Numbered from the stretch's first letter, positions 31,731 through 42,252 are shown. The stretch is 47,727 bases of DNA from an uncultured Bacillota bacterium (GCA_902493275.1 CABUOQ010000013.1:1-47727); one strand, 5' to 3'. Numbers and translations are program-made. The notes: generated by a model not told the origin, from the letters alone.

Positions 31731-34043
31731 ATGATTAAAAAAATATTACAAAATTATGATTGGATGTTTAAAGAAAATTTTTCTAAAAGTGATTTAACAT
31801 TAAATTATTTTAATGGATTTAAAAAAGTACAACTACCTCATACCAACAAAGAAGTACCTTTAAATAATTTCGATGAAACAATCAGTCATATAACTAGTAT
31901 TTATAAAAAAATTATTGATATTAATGATATTTCTAAGCGATATATCCTAACATTTGAAGGTGTTGCACATTATGGGCAATTATACGTTAATGGAGTATTT
32001 ATAAGCGAGCATAAATGTGGTTACACTAGATGGAGTAGCGATATTAGCAAACAATTAATTTTAGGAAAAAATGAAATTGCTGTTATTGTAGATTCACATG
32101 AAATAAATCAACCACCTTTTGGTTTTGTAATAGATTATCTTTGTTTTGGCGGTATTTATCGAGAAGCTTATCTAGAAGTTTATACCGACACTTATTTCGA
32201 TGATTATTATTTTCATTATGACAAAGAAAAATGGTATTTTGATTATCATTTGATTAATCCTAAAGGAAAAATAAACTTAAAGATAATTAAAGACGATATA
32301 ATTATAGTAAATAAAACTATATCTACAGGTGATATACTTTCAGATATCCTTCCTAAATTAGAATTATGGGATATAGATAAGCCTACTTTATATCATCTAC
32401 ATGTTGAAATAATTAATGATTGTGTTTTAGATACACTAGATGAAGATATCGGATTTAGATATGCTGAATTTAAAGAAAATGGATTTTATTTAAATGGAAG
32501 AAAAGTAAAAATACGAGGACTTAATAGGCATCAAAGTTATCCTTATGTCGGTTATGCCATGCCAAAAAGAGCTCAATATGAAGATGCTGACTTATTAAAA
32601 TACACTTTAGCGTGTAATGCTGTTAGAACATCACACTATCCTCAAAGTCCAGATTTTCTTTCTCATTGTGACAAAATAGGTTTAATGGTATTTGAAGAAA
32701 TCCCTGGATGGCAAAATATCGGTGATGAAGCATGGCAAGATATCGCTTTAAAAAATGTTCAAGATATGATTTTAAGAGACCGTCATCATCCTAGTATAAT
32801 TCTTTGGGGTGTAAGAATTAATGAATCAAGAGACTACCATGAACTTTATATAAAGACAAACGCTCTAGCTCATAAACTTGATCCATATCGTCAAACAGGC
32901 GGTGTAAGACACTTAATAAACTCTGAAATATTAGAGGATGTATATACCTTTAATGATTTTATCTGCGGTGGAAAAGATTTAATATTACGTGATAAATCAG
33001 AAGTAACACCAACACATAAGCCTTATTTAATAACCGAATACTGCGGACATATGTATCCAACTAAATCATTCGATAACGAAACAAGAAGAACAAACGTTGC
33101 TAAGATACATGCCAACATATTAATTGCTGCGAGTAAAGATGATAAAATAGCTGGCAGCTTTGGCTGGTGTTTTGCTGATTATAATACGCATCGTGATTTC
33201 GGAAGTGGTGATTTAATATGTTATCATGGCGTGATGGATATATTTAGAAATCCAAAATATTCCGCCTATCCATATATGTCTTTTTCTAAAGAACCATTTT
33301 TAGAAGTAACCTCTAATTTTAATATTGGTGAATATGATGCTGGGCTTTTAAAAGAAGTATTGATATGCACAAATTGCGAAAAAGTTGAAATGTATCATGG
33401 TGAAGAATTGATTAATACTTTTTATACTAGTGCTGATCTTAGTTCACGTTGTTTTGTACTATCCGACTTCTTAGGAAATGTTCTTCAAAAAAATCATAAT
33501 AAATCAGATGAAGAAGCATCTCAAATTAAAACAATTATAAAAGAAATAATTACTAATAATGGTATCTTCACCGAAATGCTTAAAAATAAATATGGAATTT
33601 CAGCATTACAAGAAGCATGGAATTATTATGGAAAGTATGTAGCCTGTTGGGGATATCGTCCTTTAAATTACACCTTTAAGGGTTATATGAATAATAAGTT
33701 ATGTAAAGAAATAGTTAAAGGGCGACAATATTTAAAAGACATAAAAGTAAGTATTGATACCACTACATTATATACAAAATCATCATACGATGTTGCTAAA
33801 GTTACTCTAGAAGCAATTGGAACTTTATCTAACAAGATGGAATACGCTCAAGATGCTTTCCAAATCAAAACAGAAGGCGATATTGAATTAATTGGCGATA
33901 ATATTATTAGTTTAATCGCTGGAATCCGTTCATTTTATATAAAATCCACATCATTAAGTGGTAAAGGAACTATATATATTGAGTCTCCTCGATTTACTTT
34001 TGATCCAATTAATATAGACATTATTAACGAAGAATTAATTTAA
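31731..34043 (+). CDS. Glycoside hydrolase family 2 (beta-galactosidase/glucuronidase-like)
   Basis: 770 residues, no signal peptide, so probably cytoplasmic. Sugar-binding sandwich (about 20-180: LTFEGVAHYGQLYVNGVFIS, WSSDISKQL), immunoglobulin-like domain (about 185-255), then a TIM barrel from IGFRYAEFKENGFYLNGRKV with the RTSHYPQSPDFL motif. The acid/base is Glu365 in ILWGVRINES and the nucleophile Glu436 in YLITEYCGH. A further 300 residues form C-terminal beta domains. The motifs are GH2; substrate (beta-galactoside, glucuronide or mannoside) is not determined. AAGGTG lies eight bases before the ATG. The gene is isolated apart from the downstream YwaF-like gene. Confidence 0.92.
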   Translation: MIKKILQNYDWMFKENFSKSDLTLNYFNGFKKVQLPHTNKEVPLNNFDETISHITSIYKKIIDINDISKRYILTFEGVAHYGQLYVNGVFISEHKCGYTRWSSDISKQLILGKNEIAVIVDSHEINQPPFGFVIDYLCFGGIYREAYLEVYTDTYFDDYYFHYDKEKWYFDYHLINPKGKINLKIIKDDIIIVNKTISTGDILSDILPKLELWDIDKPTLYHLHVEIINDCVLDTLDEDIGFRYAEFKENGFYLNGRKVKIRGLNRHQSYPYVGYAMPKRAQYEDADLLKYTLACNAVRTSHYPQSPDFLSHCDKIGLMVFEEIPGWQNIGDEAWQDIALKNVQDMILRDRHHPSIILWGVRINESRDYHELYIKTNALAHKLDPYRQTGGVRHLINSEILEDVYTFNDFICGGKDLILRDKSEVTPTHKPYLITEYCGHMYPTKSFDNETRRTNVAKIHANILIAASKDDKIAGSFGWCFADYNTHRDFGSGDLICYHGVMDIFRNPKYSAYPYMSFSKEPFLEVTSNFNIGEYDAGLLKEVLICTNCEKVEMYHGEELINTFYTSADLSSRCFVLSDFLGNVLQKNHNKSDEEASQIKTIIKEIITNNGIFTEMLKNKYGISALQEAWNYYGKYVACWGYRPLNYTFKGYMNNKLCKEIVKGRQYLKDIKVSIDTTTLYTKSSYDVAKVTLEAIGTLSNKMEYAQDAFQIKTEGDIELIGDNIISLIAGIRSFYIKSTSLSGKGTIYIESPRFTFDPINIDIINEELI

Positions 34044-34184
34044 CTTATTATAAATTGATTATAAAAAATTAATTAGCTAAAAATATATATAAAGCTTATG
34101 CTTTAAACAAATTAAATTAATTTTTTAGTTTTGTTGAAAGATAGTTTAAACATTTGCTAGATTATAAGAAGAGAGGTTAAGAAA

Positions 34185-34949
34185 ATGTTTGCTCCTGAAG
34201 GTATTTATGAACCTGCTGGGATGTTTACACCAGCTCATTTTATTTCACTAGGCATATGTTTAGTTGTTTTAATCACATCAATTTATTTTTCTAGAAATAT
34301 CTCAATAAAAAACTTAAAGAAAATAACCTTTATAATGGCTATTACATTTACTATTTTAGAGATAATAAAAATTTGTTATAAATTCATTGTATGCAAACAT
34401 TCTTTCACAAGTTTTGATTCCTGGCTCCCTTTATATTATTGTTCACTATTCATTTATACTACATGGATGTCCATTAGTAAAAATAATTACATAAGCAAAA
34501 TCGGTGATTCATTTATATCATGCGGATGTATAACTGGAGGTTTAGCTTTTTTAGTATCACCTAGTACTTCATTAATGATTGTTCCTATCTGGCACTTCTT
34601 ATCAATACATAGTTTACTATTTCATACTTCAATGGTTTACCTTGGATTTATGTATATATATCGTGGTCTATTTTCTCCTGATAAAAAAGAGCTATTACAA
34701 TACACAATTTTCTTAGCGTTATTTATGATTCCTGCCGAATTATTAAACATCATCAGTGGAAGCAATATGATGATGCTACGTGAACCATTTAATTTTCCTA
34801 TTAAATTAGCTTATGATATATATAATTTTAAGCCTGCACTTTGGACACTGATATCAGTTTTAACATACTGTCTTGTTCCATTTGCCTTTAGTTGTTTTAT
34901 TTATTTCATAATTAATCTATTTAGAAAAAAGAAACAAAAAACTGCCTAG
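34185..34949 (+). CDS. TIGR02206/YwaF-family membrane protein
   Basis: 254 residues with about seven hydrophobic segments. Features typical of YwaF/TMEM164-like proteins: FTPAHFISLGICLVVL near the start, LPLYYCSLFIYTTWM at about 85-100, and a paired-His region PIWHFLSIHSLLFHTSMVYLG at about 130-150. The function of the family is not established. The RBS is AGAGAGG. Two terminators follow, so the transcript ends here. Confidence 0.85.
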   Translation: MFAPEGIYEPAGMFTPAHFISLGICLVVLITSIYFSRNISIKNLKKITFIMAITFTILEIIKICYKFIVCKHSFTSFDSWLPLYYCSLFIYTTWMSISKNNYISKIGDSFISCGCITGGLAFLVSPSTSLMIVPIWHFLSIHSLLFHTSMVYLGFMYIYRGLFSPDKKELLQYTIFLALFMIPAELLNIISGSNMMMLREPFNFPIKLAYDIYNFKPALWTLISVLTYCLVPFAFSCFIYFIINLFRKKKQKTA

Positions 34950-34967
34950 TTAAATAGGCAATTTTTT
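34943..34967 (+). terminator. Terminator of YwaF-like gene
   Basis: TGCCTA, loop GTTAAA, TAGGCA, then ATTTTTT. The stem begins inside the stop-codon region. Confidence 0.85.
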
Positions 34968-34975
34968 ATGTTTTT

Positions 34976-35001
34976 AACTTAACTTTCCAGTTAAGTTTTT
35001 T
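34976..35001 (+). terminator. Second terminator-like hairpin
   Basis: AACTTAACT, TTCC, AGTTAAGTT, then TTTTT. Reads as a tandem back-up terminator. Confidence 0.7.
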
Positions 35002-35189
35002 GGCGCTAAAATATAGTGAATTTTTCATCAATGTCGTTAATGGCAAAATCATCACTGCCCTCAACCAAATAGATATGATTTTTATCTTTTATAAAAAACA
35101 ATCGCCAAATTATTTGTCTCATTTTTCATTAAGGCAAATACATAAGAATAACAATGCCTTTTTTAATGTATAATAGAAATCATAATAAA

Positions 35190-35714
35190 TTAATTTTGTT
35201 CTTTTTTGTTAAACCATGACATGAAGAACATAATTATAGAACCAATTAAAGATGGAATCGCAATTGAAAATGATGAAGTAAAATATAATTGGAAAAAGGT
35301 ATATTCATAATAACTCCATCCATACTCACCTAAATATGAGCGTACTACTGCATTATTTTTAAATATAATTGTCATAGTCATTAACACTACCGAGAAAAAT
35401 CCAGTAACTATAGATAAAATAAGAGGAACAACATTTTTTATCTTTTTATTATTATCAAATAAAACAATAAAAATTCCATTTATTAAATATATAACCGCCA
35501 TAACTACCGTGATTATTAAACTTGTAGTAGTGAATACTGTTATTTGATTTTTAAAATCTCCTCTACTAAGTAATTCTGCATTATATGAATTTGGAATCCA
35601 TATTTTTGTAGTAATCATATCATATGCACTTATGATATTAAACACTCCATTCAATAAAAAAATGAAACATAAAACAATTGTAATATTGAAAACTATTTTC
35701 TTTGTATCTTTCAT
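35190..35714 (-). CDS. Small four-helix membrane protein, family unknown
   Basis: The start is set at ATG 35714 because AGAGG lies five bases upstream (GAAGAGGTATTTATG); an earlier in-frame ATG at 35774 has no RBS and falls in the terminator region. The 174-residue product starts MKDTKKIVFNITIVLCFIFL and has four hydrophobic helices (about 8-30, 60-85, 98-120, 145-168), with polar loops between. I do not recognise the family. No operon partner: the gene upstream on the same strand ends in a terminator. Confidence 0.7.
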   Translation of the reverse strand: MKDTKKIVFNITIVLCFIFLLNGVFNIISAYDMITTKIWIPNSYNAELLSRGDFKNQITVFTTTSLIITVVMAVIYLINGIFIVLFDNNKKIKNVVPLILSIVTGFFSVVLMTMTIIFKNNAVVRSYLGEYGWSYYEYTFFQLYFTSSFSIAIPSLIGSIIMFFMSWFNKKEQN

Positions 35715-35771
35715 AAATACCTCTTCTTTCTTCAAAGATATTATAGCATATATATAAGGAATTAAAAGACA

Positions 35772-35812
35772 CAAAAAAACCTTATCAATGGATTATCCAC
35801 GAATAAGGTTTA
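35772..35812 (-). terminator. Terminator after repeat-rich surface protein
   Basis: AAACCTTAT and ATAAGGTTT enclose a long loop with an inner GGATAATCC; seven T follow on the minus strand. Confidence 0.85.
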
Positions 35813-35842
35813 ATAATTTAGTTATTAATTATCTTTAAATAA

Positions 35843-38128
35843 TTACGCTACAGTATAGAAGAATTGAATTTTTGAAATATAGAATGCTTTAGAAGCAGTT
35901 TTAGTTCCAACTTTAACGACATTAGATTCAGTAATTTCATAAATATAATCATCAATAGTGCTAGTTACTTGTTGCTCACCAATATCATTAATTGTCATAT
36001 CCACTTTATCAGAATCTTTTCCAGTCATAGCAGTTACTACTACTTTGCTAATTTTTATGTTAGATTCAAATGTAAAACTGATCCATGTATCTGTAACCGT
36101 AGAGCTTCCACTACCTAATTTAACCATACTTCCAGATTTATCCCAGTAAACTTTAGAACCACAATCTGGTGTAATATTCATTCCTGTTTTATTAACATCA
36201 CTGAATTTGCTTTTAAAATTAGCAGTTGTTTGAGTATATTTTGTTTCACCAAATGTAATTTCAGTAACACTATATTCTGGTGTAGTAACTTCTTCAGCCT
36301 TCATAATTTTAATAGTAAAGAAACTTTCACCATCACAAGGATCAACTTCAAAATAAGCCACACCTTCAATATCACTTACTTCATAAGCAATATAAGCATT
36401 ATCTGCATTATCAACTGTGTCATATGTTGCTTTTAAAGTTACATAATCAGTTGCGCTAGGTTTATAAGCGGCTCTAATAGGAGTATTTGTATTATCTAAA
36501 ACTTCAAGAGCTACTAATCCTTCAGTAGATGGGCTAGGGAGTTGAGCTTCAGTTAATGTAATTCCTAATTTAGCATTAATATTTACAAGAGGTTCAGCCA
36601 TTGTAGGAGTTACAACTTGTGTTAACTTAGCATAAATTTTAATAGTATCTGTAGTATTTAAATTATTTCTAATCTCTGCATCAGTTGCTTCTGTTGTTAA
36701 AGTATCATCTAAATAATATAATGCATCATACTTTTCACCACCAATTTTAATTTGCTTAGGTTTAATTGTTTCGTGAAGTTCTAATGCTCTTCCACTCACA
36801 AGAGTTAAGCCATCTAAAGCTCCACCTTTAGCAATAATGGTGTATCTATATGATTCTAAACTTCTTTCTGTATATGTTGCTTTATATGTTGTATCACCTG
36901 TAACCGCAACGATCTCGGCATTCCATCCAGTAAAAGTATAGACCTTTTCATCATCATAAAATGTATTAGTTTGTCCTGGATATTCTTTAGCACCACCATG
37001 ATTAGGTGTTGCTTCTGGAGCAGTAGGTGTATCTCCATAATTTAAAGTTTCAGATTTTAATTCATTGTCATTAAAATCAACAAACTTAATAGTGTATTGA
37101 TTAACGCTGCCTTCAAATACTGCAACAAATTTAACATCTTCAATTACCTTATATGTTGTTAAATCAACAAGAGCACTATCAGCAGTACCTTCTATTTTCC
37201 ATCCTTTAAAAGTATATGTATATTGAGCATCAGCTGCTTTTACTGGTTCTTCACCATTATATTCAGGAGTGCCATTATAAACTACATTATTATCAGTTTC
37301 AACGATGCTTCCTTCGACTTCCCAAGTTACAATATGAGTAGTGATATTTTCTCTAGTAAACTTACCATAAACTGTAATATCATTAGTTAAAGTAATAGGA
37401 GTATATACTGTTGTTAATTCTTCATCTACATAATAACTATCGAAATGATAAGCATATGTAGCGTCATTTGCTTTAGTGGCTGGTTGTAATTCTAAAGTTG
37501 TACCTTTATAGAATGGACCGACATTAGGATTAGTAACATCAGTTGCCACCTCTTTTTCTCCATTAACGACATAGAATACGAAATTAACATTAACTTCTTC
37601 TCTAGTCATTTTTGCATAAATATGAATTTCTGTTGGCGAAGGATCCTTATCAATATAAGCAGTAAAGTTTTCTTCATTTAATTCATTGGTATATGTTTCA
37701 TCGAGATACCATCCACCCCAAGTCCAATTTTCTCTAGTAATTGGTTCAAGAGATAACCATAGTTTTTCATTTTCTTTTGCTTCATACAAAAGTTCCAATT
37801 CACCTAATTCAGTTGGGATGTGAAGATAAATTGGCATATCAGTAGTAATATAGAAGACACCAACAATAGAGACATTTCTTTCTAAAACAAAAGAATAAGT
37901 ACTTTCTGTAGAAATGATCTCGTTCTTATTTTCATTTAATAAATCAACCCAAGCAACAAATTTGTAATTATCATTTGGTGTTGCTGAAATTGTGACTTCA
38001 TCACCAATATGATACACTTCTTTAGCGCCACGAGTTACTTCAACAGTTCCTCCTCCTTCAGTAGTAAGAGTAAAATCCACTTCTTGAGGAAGGCTACTAG
38101 ATCTAGGAACAAATAAAGCTGCGAGCAT
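35843..38128 (-). CDS. Repeat-rich surface protein with InlB-B/Flg_new-type repeats; start uncertain
   Basis: From the first ATG the product is 761 residues: a short hydrophobic start (MLAALFVP), then beta repeats of the same style as the 5.2-kb lipoprotein (TVEVTRGAKEVYHIGDEVTISA; YTFKGWKIEG; YTFTGWNAEI...TTYKATY). A C-terminal beta domain without repeats follows (TWISFTFESNIKISKVVVTAMTGKD). Upstream of the ATG the same frame continues as YICIGISCVAI, extending the hydrophobic helix, but contains no start codon before TAA. The ATG has no convincing RBS. Either the true N-terminus (basic signal-peptide head) has been lost or a non-standard start is used. Extracellular location is inferred from composition; no sortase motif is seen. 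Confidence 0.75.
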   Translation of the reverse strand: MLAALFVPRSSSLPQEVDFTLTTEGGGTVEVTRGAKEVYHIGDEVTISATPNDNYKFVAWVDLLNENKNEIISTESTYSFVLERNVSIVGVFYITTDMPIYLHIPTELGELELLYEAKENEKLWLSLEPITRENWTWGGWYLDETYTNELNEENFTAYIDKDPSPTEIHIYAKMTREEVNVNFVFYVVNGEKEVATDVTNPNVGPFYKGTTLELQPATKANDATYAYHFDSYYVDEELTTVYTPITLTNDITVYGKFTRENITTHIVTWEVEGSIVETDNNVVYNGTPEYNGEEPVKAADAQYTYTFKGWKIEGTADSALVDLTTYKVIEDVKFVAVFEGSVNQYTIKFVDFNDNELKSETLNYGDTPTAPEATPNHGGAKEYPGQTNTFYDDEKVYTFTGWNAEIVAVTGDTTYKATYTERSLESYRYTIIAKGGALDGLTLVSGRALELHETIKPKQIKIGGEKYDALYYLDDTLTTEATDAEIRNNLNTTDTIKIYAKLTQVVTPTMAEPLVNINAKLGITLTEAQLPSPSTEGLVALEVLDNTNTPIRAAYKPSATDYVTLKATYDTVDNADNAYIAYEVSDIEGVAYFEVDPCDGESFFTIKIMKAEEVTTPEYSVTEITFGETKYTQTTANFKSKFSDVNKTGMNITPDCGSKVYWDKSGSMVKLGSGSSTVTDTWISFTFESNIKISKVVVTAMTGKDSDKVDMTINDIGEQQVTSTIDDYIYEITESNVVKVGTKTASKAFYISKIQFFYTVA

Positions 38129-38218
38129 TATCGCTACACAACTAATTCCTATGCAGATGTAACAATATAGACCTTATATAAAAAAAGTGTTAAAATTAAC
38201 AAATTTATCTTAGAAAAC

Positions 38219-41200
38219 TTATTTTAATTCTTTAAGAATTCGAGAATATACATTATCATTCCATCCAGTTGATAAATCTTCTTTAGAAATAAATAGATTA
38301 CTTTTCTGTATATCTTGCCATAATCTTCTTAGCATTAGGATGTATGAATCATAGTCATTCTCAACAACTGCCATTAAGTCAATATAATATTTTTTCTTAT
38401 ATATGTATCCATTGTACATATCATTTAATTGCTTACAAATGATTATTGCTCCTCCAATACCTTTAAGTTCATCATCTAAACTATTTTTTTCAAAAATCAA
38501 AATATGCAAAAACAAATGCTCTAATATATTACAATAAACTAATCTATTAGCTTTTTGAAATTCAAACGAGTGATTAACAGCATATTTTGTGTCAGATAGT
38601 AAAACAAATTTATCTTCATCAATATGATGACGGATTAACCCTTCCGATGTTCTTGACCCCTTTTTATCTTTAGATACGCAATATTCACTTAAAAAATAAT
38701 CATGCTTAACTGGACCATATTTATCTATTAGAAATTTAACGAGTTCCTCATATGACATTTTCATTATTTTACTATAGTAATCTTTTCCTGTTTCAAACAC
38801 AATAATTGGAGTATAGTCATATTTTTTTAACATTGACAAGTCTATATTATTATGATTTTTATTTTCTTTAATTATTTTAACATTAGAAGAATCATTCGCA
38901 CGACTATTTTTAATTCTTTCTTTTTCTTCATTTATAATATCTGTCAATGTTTTGTTATCAATGTCAAGGCTTTGTTGAGCAGCATCAGATTTATCAGCAA
39001 ATGCATCAAACAATTTCTGCTTTTCTTCTAAAACCTCATTAATTCTTTCATCTATGGTATCAGTGCATAATAATTTATACACTAAAACATTTCTAGTTTG
39101 TCCCATTCTATATGCTCTAGAGATAGCCTGATTTTCAATTGATGGTTTTAATTGAGGTTCACAAACAATTACAATAGATGCTGACTGAATATTTAAACCC
39201 GTACCACCTGAATTAATTTGCGCAAGTAATACTGTTCCTGCTGGAGCGCTATTAAATTCATCAATTATTTCTTGTCTTCGATTAACATTAACTGACCCAT
39301 TGATTGGATTTAAACATTTTCCTTTCAAAAAGTCATATATTTTTGAAATCGTATTAAGAAAGAATGAAAACACTAATACTTTTCTTCCTTCAAATTCTGC
39401 TTCTGACACTATTTCTTTCAATCTTTGCGCTTTACTAGACTTATTTAAGTCATCAATATTCCATGACACCCTTCTTGCATCATGAAATTTATTATCTAAA
39501 ACGGCTTTTTCATAAGCATCTCTTTCATAATCATTAAGCATGCACCACTCCTTACTTTCAATCTTATCTGGTAATTCAGTTAATACATCTTCACGTTTTC
39601 TTCTATAATATACTGGTGCAATCTTTTGCCGAAATTGAGGTGCTGATGCCATAAAAGTAAATCCTCTAACACTATTTGCAATAGATGGATTAAGTATTTC
39701 TATTAACGATATCATTTCATCTACGTTATTTTCCAAGGCTGTACCTGTCATAAACAACAACCTTTCTGCATGGGTAGCCAAATTTCTTGTAATAACACTT
39801 CTTTTTGCAGTCGCATTCTTAATATAGTGTGCTTCGTCTATCACAAGTAACGAAAACTTATAATTCTCTTCTAACTCTATATATGAAATCGATTCGTAAT
39901 TTGTAACGGCAACACCACCTGTTTTTAACCAAGATTGAAATGCTGTAACTTTTCCACGTCCATGAATCATTATGTATCTTAAGCGACTATGTTTTCCAAT
40001 TTCTCTACACCAATTTGTAACAACAGAAGCAGGACACACAACCAAAAAATGAGTAGCTCCAACATTTTTCAAAGAAACCATTGTAGCTATAGCCTGAATA
40101 GTTTTTCCAAGCCCCATTTCATCACCTAAAAGAACATTTCTTTGATGAAGTATATATTTAACTCCCCATTCTTGATATTTTCTCAGAGTGCACAAAAGCC
40201 CATCAGGAAAAAAGCATTCTTCTTGAATTTGTCTTGCTAATTCTTCTGATAGTCCATAAATTGTATCATCTGTTCCGAGAATATTTGGGCATATTTCTTC
40301 AATCACATTATAATATTTAATAGAGTTATTAGAAAAGTCTATCCAAGCATCATCATCTTTTTTGCTAATACTATTAAATTCCTTAATAATATCAAGAACC
40401 ATTATTTCATATTTAGATGATAAAGTATCTTTGACATCATTGTATGCCAATATTACACTATTAATTTCTTCATCATCTAAAAATGGCCATTTTACACCCG
40501 CACCAATTTTACATAATAAATCAAAATCGGATTTTATATGATCATCATATAGACTATTTAGTTCATCTATTTTAATAATGGAATCTTTTTCCAATATATA
40601 ATGATAAATTGCATATATAACATCTGTAGCGGATTTTGATTTATTATCTAGGGATAATTTTATTTTTACTTCATTTTTAATTTTCTCTACATAATAATCA
40701 CATTTACTTTTAATGGTATATGACATATCTTCACTAATACCATATATTGAAGCAATTTGTGATCTAGAAGCACCAAATATATCAGCAAAATTATTAAATC
40801 CTGCATCGCGTAAGTATTTTATTTTAATACCTGTTTTTTCTTTTGATAATTCATCAATTGAAACACTTCTTAATAAATTAACTAATTCTTCGCTTAGCAA
40901 TTTAGTAACTGCATTTTTAATATCATCCCTCCGTTTTTGTATTTTATTTTTAATTCTATCTATTCTTTTTACTAAAGAATTATATTTGGTTTCATATTTT
41001 TGAAAGAGCTTTATACTCACATTATTTAAAGGATCTATGACATTAGCCTTTGTTAAACATTCCCAATATTTAGACTTATCAATCAAAAAATCATCTATAA
41101 TTGTAGCTATATTTGTTTTATCGATATTCTTAATCGAATCTAATATATTCTCGCTTGAAGTAACAAAGTATTCATGTCTCATCTCTACTAGTTTAGAATA

Positions 41201-41596
41201 GGATTCTTCAATAATCTGTTTTTTATGTTTAGAAGAAAATAACCAAAGTAACGCATTAGAACCAAATGAAAGATTAGACATCAACTCATTTACTTGCGTT
41301 ATGTATGTATCATATAAAGACTTGCAAGCATCAGCATATTTGCAATTTTCTTTAAAATAATAAATATTTGCAATGAAGGTTTGTATATTAGAATTTTGTA
41401 AATCCAATGGTTTTCCATTAAGACCTTGTTCAACTAAAGAAGAGAAAAAATCATAACTATTTAATATTTGTAACTGACTTCTAATATTATCTTGATAATC
41501 TTTAGGAAATGCTGAATTATTTTTTAAATCTCTAAGTAATTTTTTATAAAATTTTATCTGCTCTTTTGCGCTAGCATAGTCAAATGTTTTAGGCAT
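38219..41596 (-). CDS. SNF2-family helicase with HhH-like N-terminal part and C-terminal HNH-like segment
   Basis: Start at the second ATG (41596); GGAG directly abuts the first ATG, so that one is too close. Residues about 220-310 hold a helix-hairpin-helix-like region (IKYLRDAGFNNFADIFGAS). The SNF2 motor spans about 455-880: YQEWGVKYIL, LLGDEMGLGKT (about 498), VIDEAHY (about 588), LLFMTGTALEN, VLVFSFF, QINSGGTGLN and SRAYRMGQT. Near the end, LIRHHIDED (about 989), then NRLVYC...LEHLFLHI, resembles an HNH nuclease pattern (H-H ... R/N-L-V ... H). ATP-driven DNA translocation is secure; nuclease activity is inferred. Isolated helicase-nuclease fusions of this kind often belong to defence or mobile-element cargo. 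Confidence 0.88.
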   Translation of the reverse strand: MPKTFDYASAKEQIKFYKKLLRDLKNNSAFPKDYQDNIRSQLQILNSYDFFSSLVEQGLNGKPLDLQNSNIQTFIANIYYFKENCKYADACKSLYDTYITQVNELMSNLSFGSNALLWLFSSKHKKQIIEESYSKLVEMRHEYFVTSSENILDSIKNIDKTNIATIIDDFLIDKSKYWECLTKANVIDPLNNVSIKLFQKYETKYNSLVKRIDRIKNKIQKRRDDIKNAVTKLLSEELVNLLRSVSIDELSKEKTGIKIKYLRDAGFNNFADIFGASRSQIASIYGISEDMSYTIKSKCDYYVEKIKNEVKIKLSLDNKSKSATDVIYAIYHYILEKDSIIKIDELNSLYDDHIKSDFDLLCKIGAGVKWPFLDDEEINSVILAYNDVKDTLSSKYEIMVLDIIKEFNSISKKDDDAWIDFSNNSIKYYNVIEEICPNILGTDDTIYGLSEELARQIQEECFFPDGLLCTLRKYQEWGVKYILHQRNVLLGDEMGLGKTIQAIATMVSLKNVGATHFLVVCPASVVTNWCREIGKHSRLRYIMIHGRGKVTAFQSWLKTGGVAVTNYESISYIELEENYKFSLLVIDEAHYIKNATAKRSVITRNLATHAERLLFMTGTALENNVDEMISLIEILNPSIANSVRGFTFMASAPQFRQKIAPVYYRRKREDVLTELPDKIESKEWCMLNDYERDAYEKAVLDNKFHDARRVSWNIDDLNKSSKAQRLKEIVSEAEFEGRKVLVFSFFLNTISKIYDFLKGKCLNPINGSVNVNRRQEIIDEFNSAPAGTVLLAQINSGGTGLNIQSASIVIVCEPQLKPSIENQAISRAYRMGQTRNVLVYKLLCTDTIDERINEVLEEKQKLFDAFADKSDAAQQSLDIDNKTLTDIINEEKERIKNSRANDSSNVKIIKENKNHNNIDLSMLKKYDYTPIIVFETGKDYYSKIMKMSYEELVKFLIDKYGPVKHDYFLSEYCVSKDKKGSRTSEGLIRHHIDEDKFVLLSDTKYAVNHSFEFQKANRLVYCNILEHLFLHILIFEKNSLDDELKGIGGAIIICKQLNDMYNGYIYKKKYYIDLMAVVENDYDSYILMLRRLWQDIQKSNLFISKEDLSTGWNDNVYSRILKELK

Positions 41597-41712
41597 ATAA
41601 TCCATCTCCAGTACAATTTCTTATATAGTTCAATTATATTCCTTATTTCGACACAAAAAAAGTATAAATAAATGGTATAAAGTAAATATTATTTTTGAAT
41701 ATAAATCATTTT

Positions 41713-42231
41713 TTATTTAATAAAATACACTCGATTTTCTTTAATTTTTTTTGGTGAATAATTCATTAATGAATATCCTAAAGCAATATGCCCTACGCCT
41801 TCATATTCTGATAAATCAAGGTCAATTGAAGATAATATTTTCTTTCCTTCATCAGATTCAAGTTCTTCTTTTGCACGATGAATCCAACAAGTTCCTAATC
41901 CTTGATTAGTAGCTTCAATCATCATGCTTTCAATCATTGTTGAGCCATCATATTTAACGTTCGCCCATTTTTTGACTGCGACTAAAAGAATAACTGGCGC
42001 TCCATAAAAAGGATCATTTTCTTCTTTTACACCCATTATTTTGCAATTTAATTTTGATATTTCATCTCTTGTTTTTTTGTTAGTAATGGCAATTATAATT
42101 CCATTTTGATATCCCATAGCATTTGACGCGTATAATCCCGCTTCTATGATTTCCTCTAGTTTTTCCTTTTCAACAATTCTATTCGCATCAAATTTCCTAC
42201 AAGATCTTCTATTCTTTATCGCTTCTAACAC
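41713..42231 (-). CDS. Nitroreductase-family FMN oxidoreductase
   Basis: 172 residues. The N-terminal AIKNRRSCRKFD motif is the FMN phosphate-binding signature of the family; EIIEAGLYASNAMGYQN and the late GLGTCWIHRA and GHIALGYS segments are also typical. Such enzymes reduce quinones, nitro compounds or other acceptors with NAD(P)H and FMN; the physiological acceptor is unknown. It is downstream of the coiled-coil membrane protein on the same strand (21 bases apart), so the pair may be cotranscribed. Confidence 0.92.
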   Translation of the reverse strand: MLEAIKNRRSCRKFDANRIVEKEKLEEIIEAGLYASNAMGYQNGIIIAITNKKTRDEISKLNCKIMGVKEENDPFYGAPVILLVAVKKWANVKYDGSTMIESMMIEATNQGLGTCWIHRAKEELESDEGKKILSSIDLDLSEYEGVGHIALGYSLMNYSPKKIKENRVYFIK

Positions 42232-42252
42232 ATCTTTCTCCTAAATATATAA

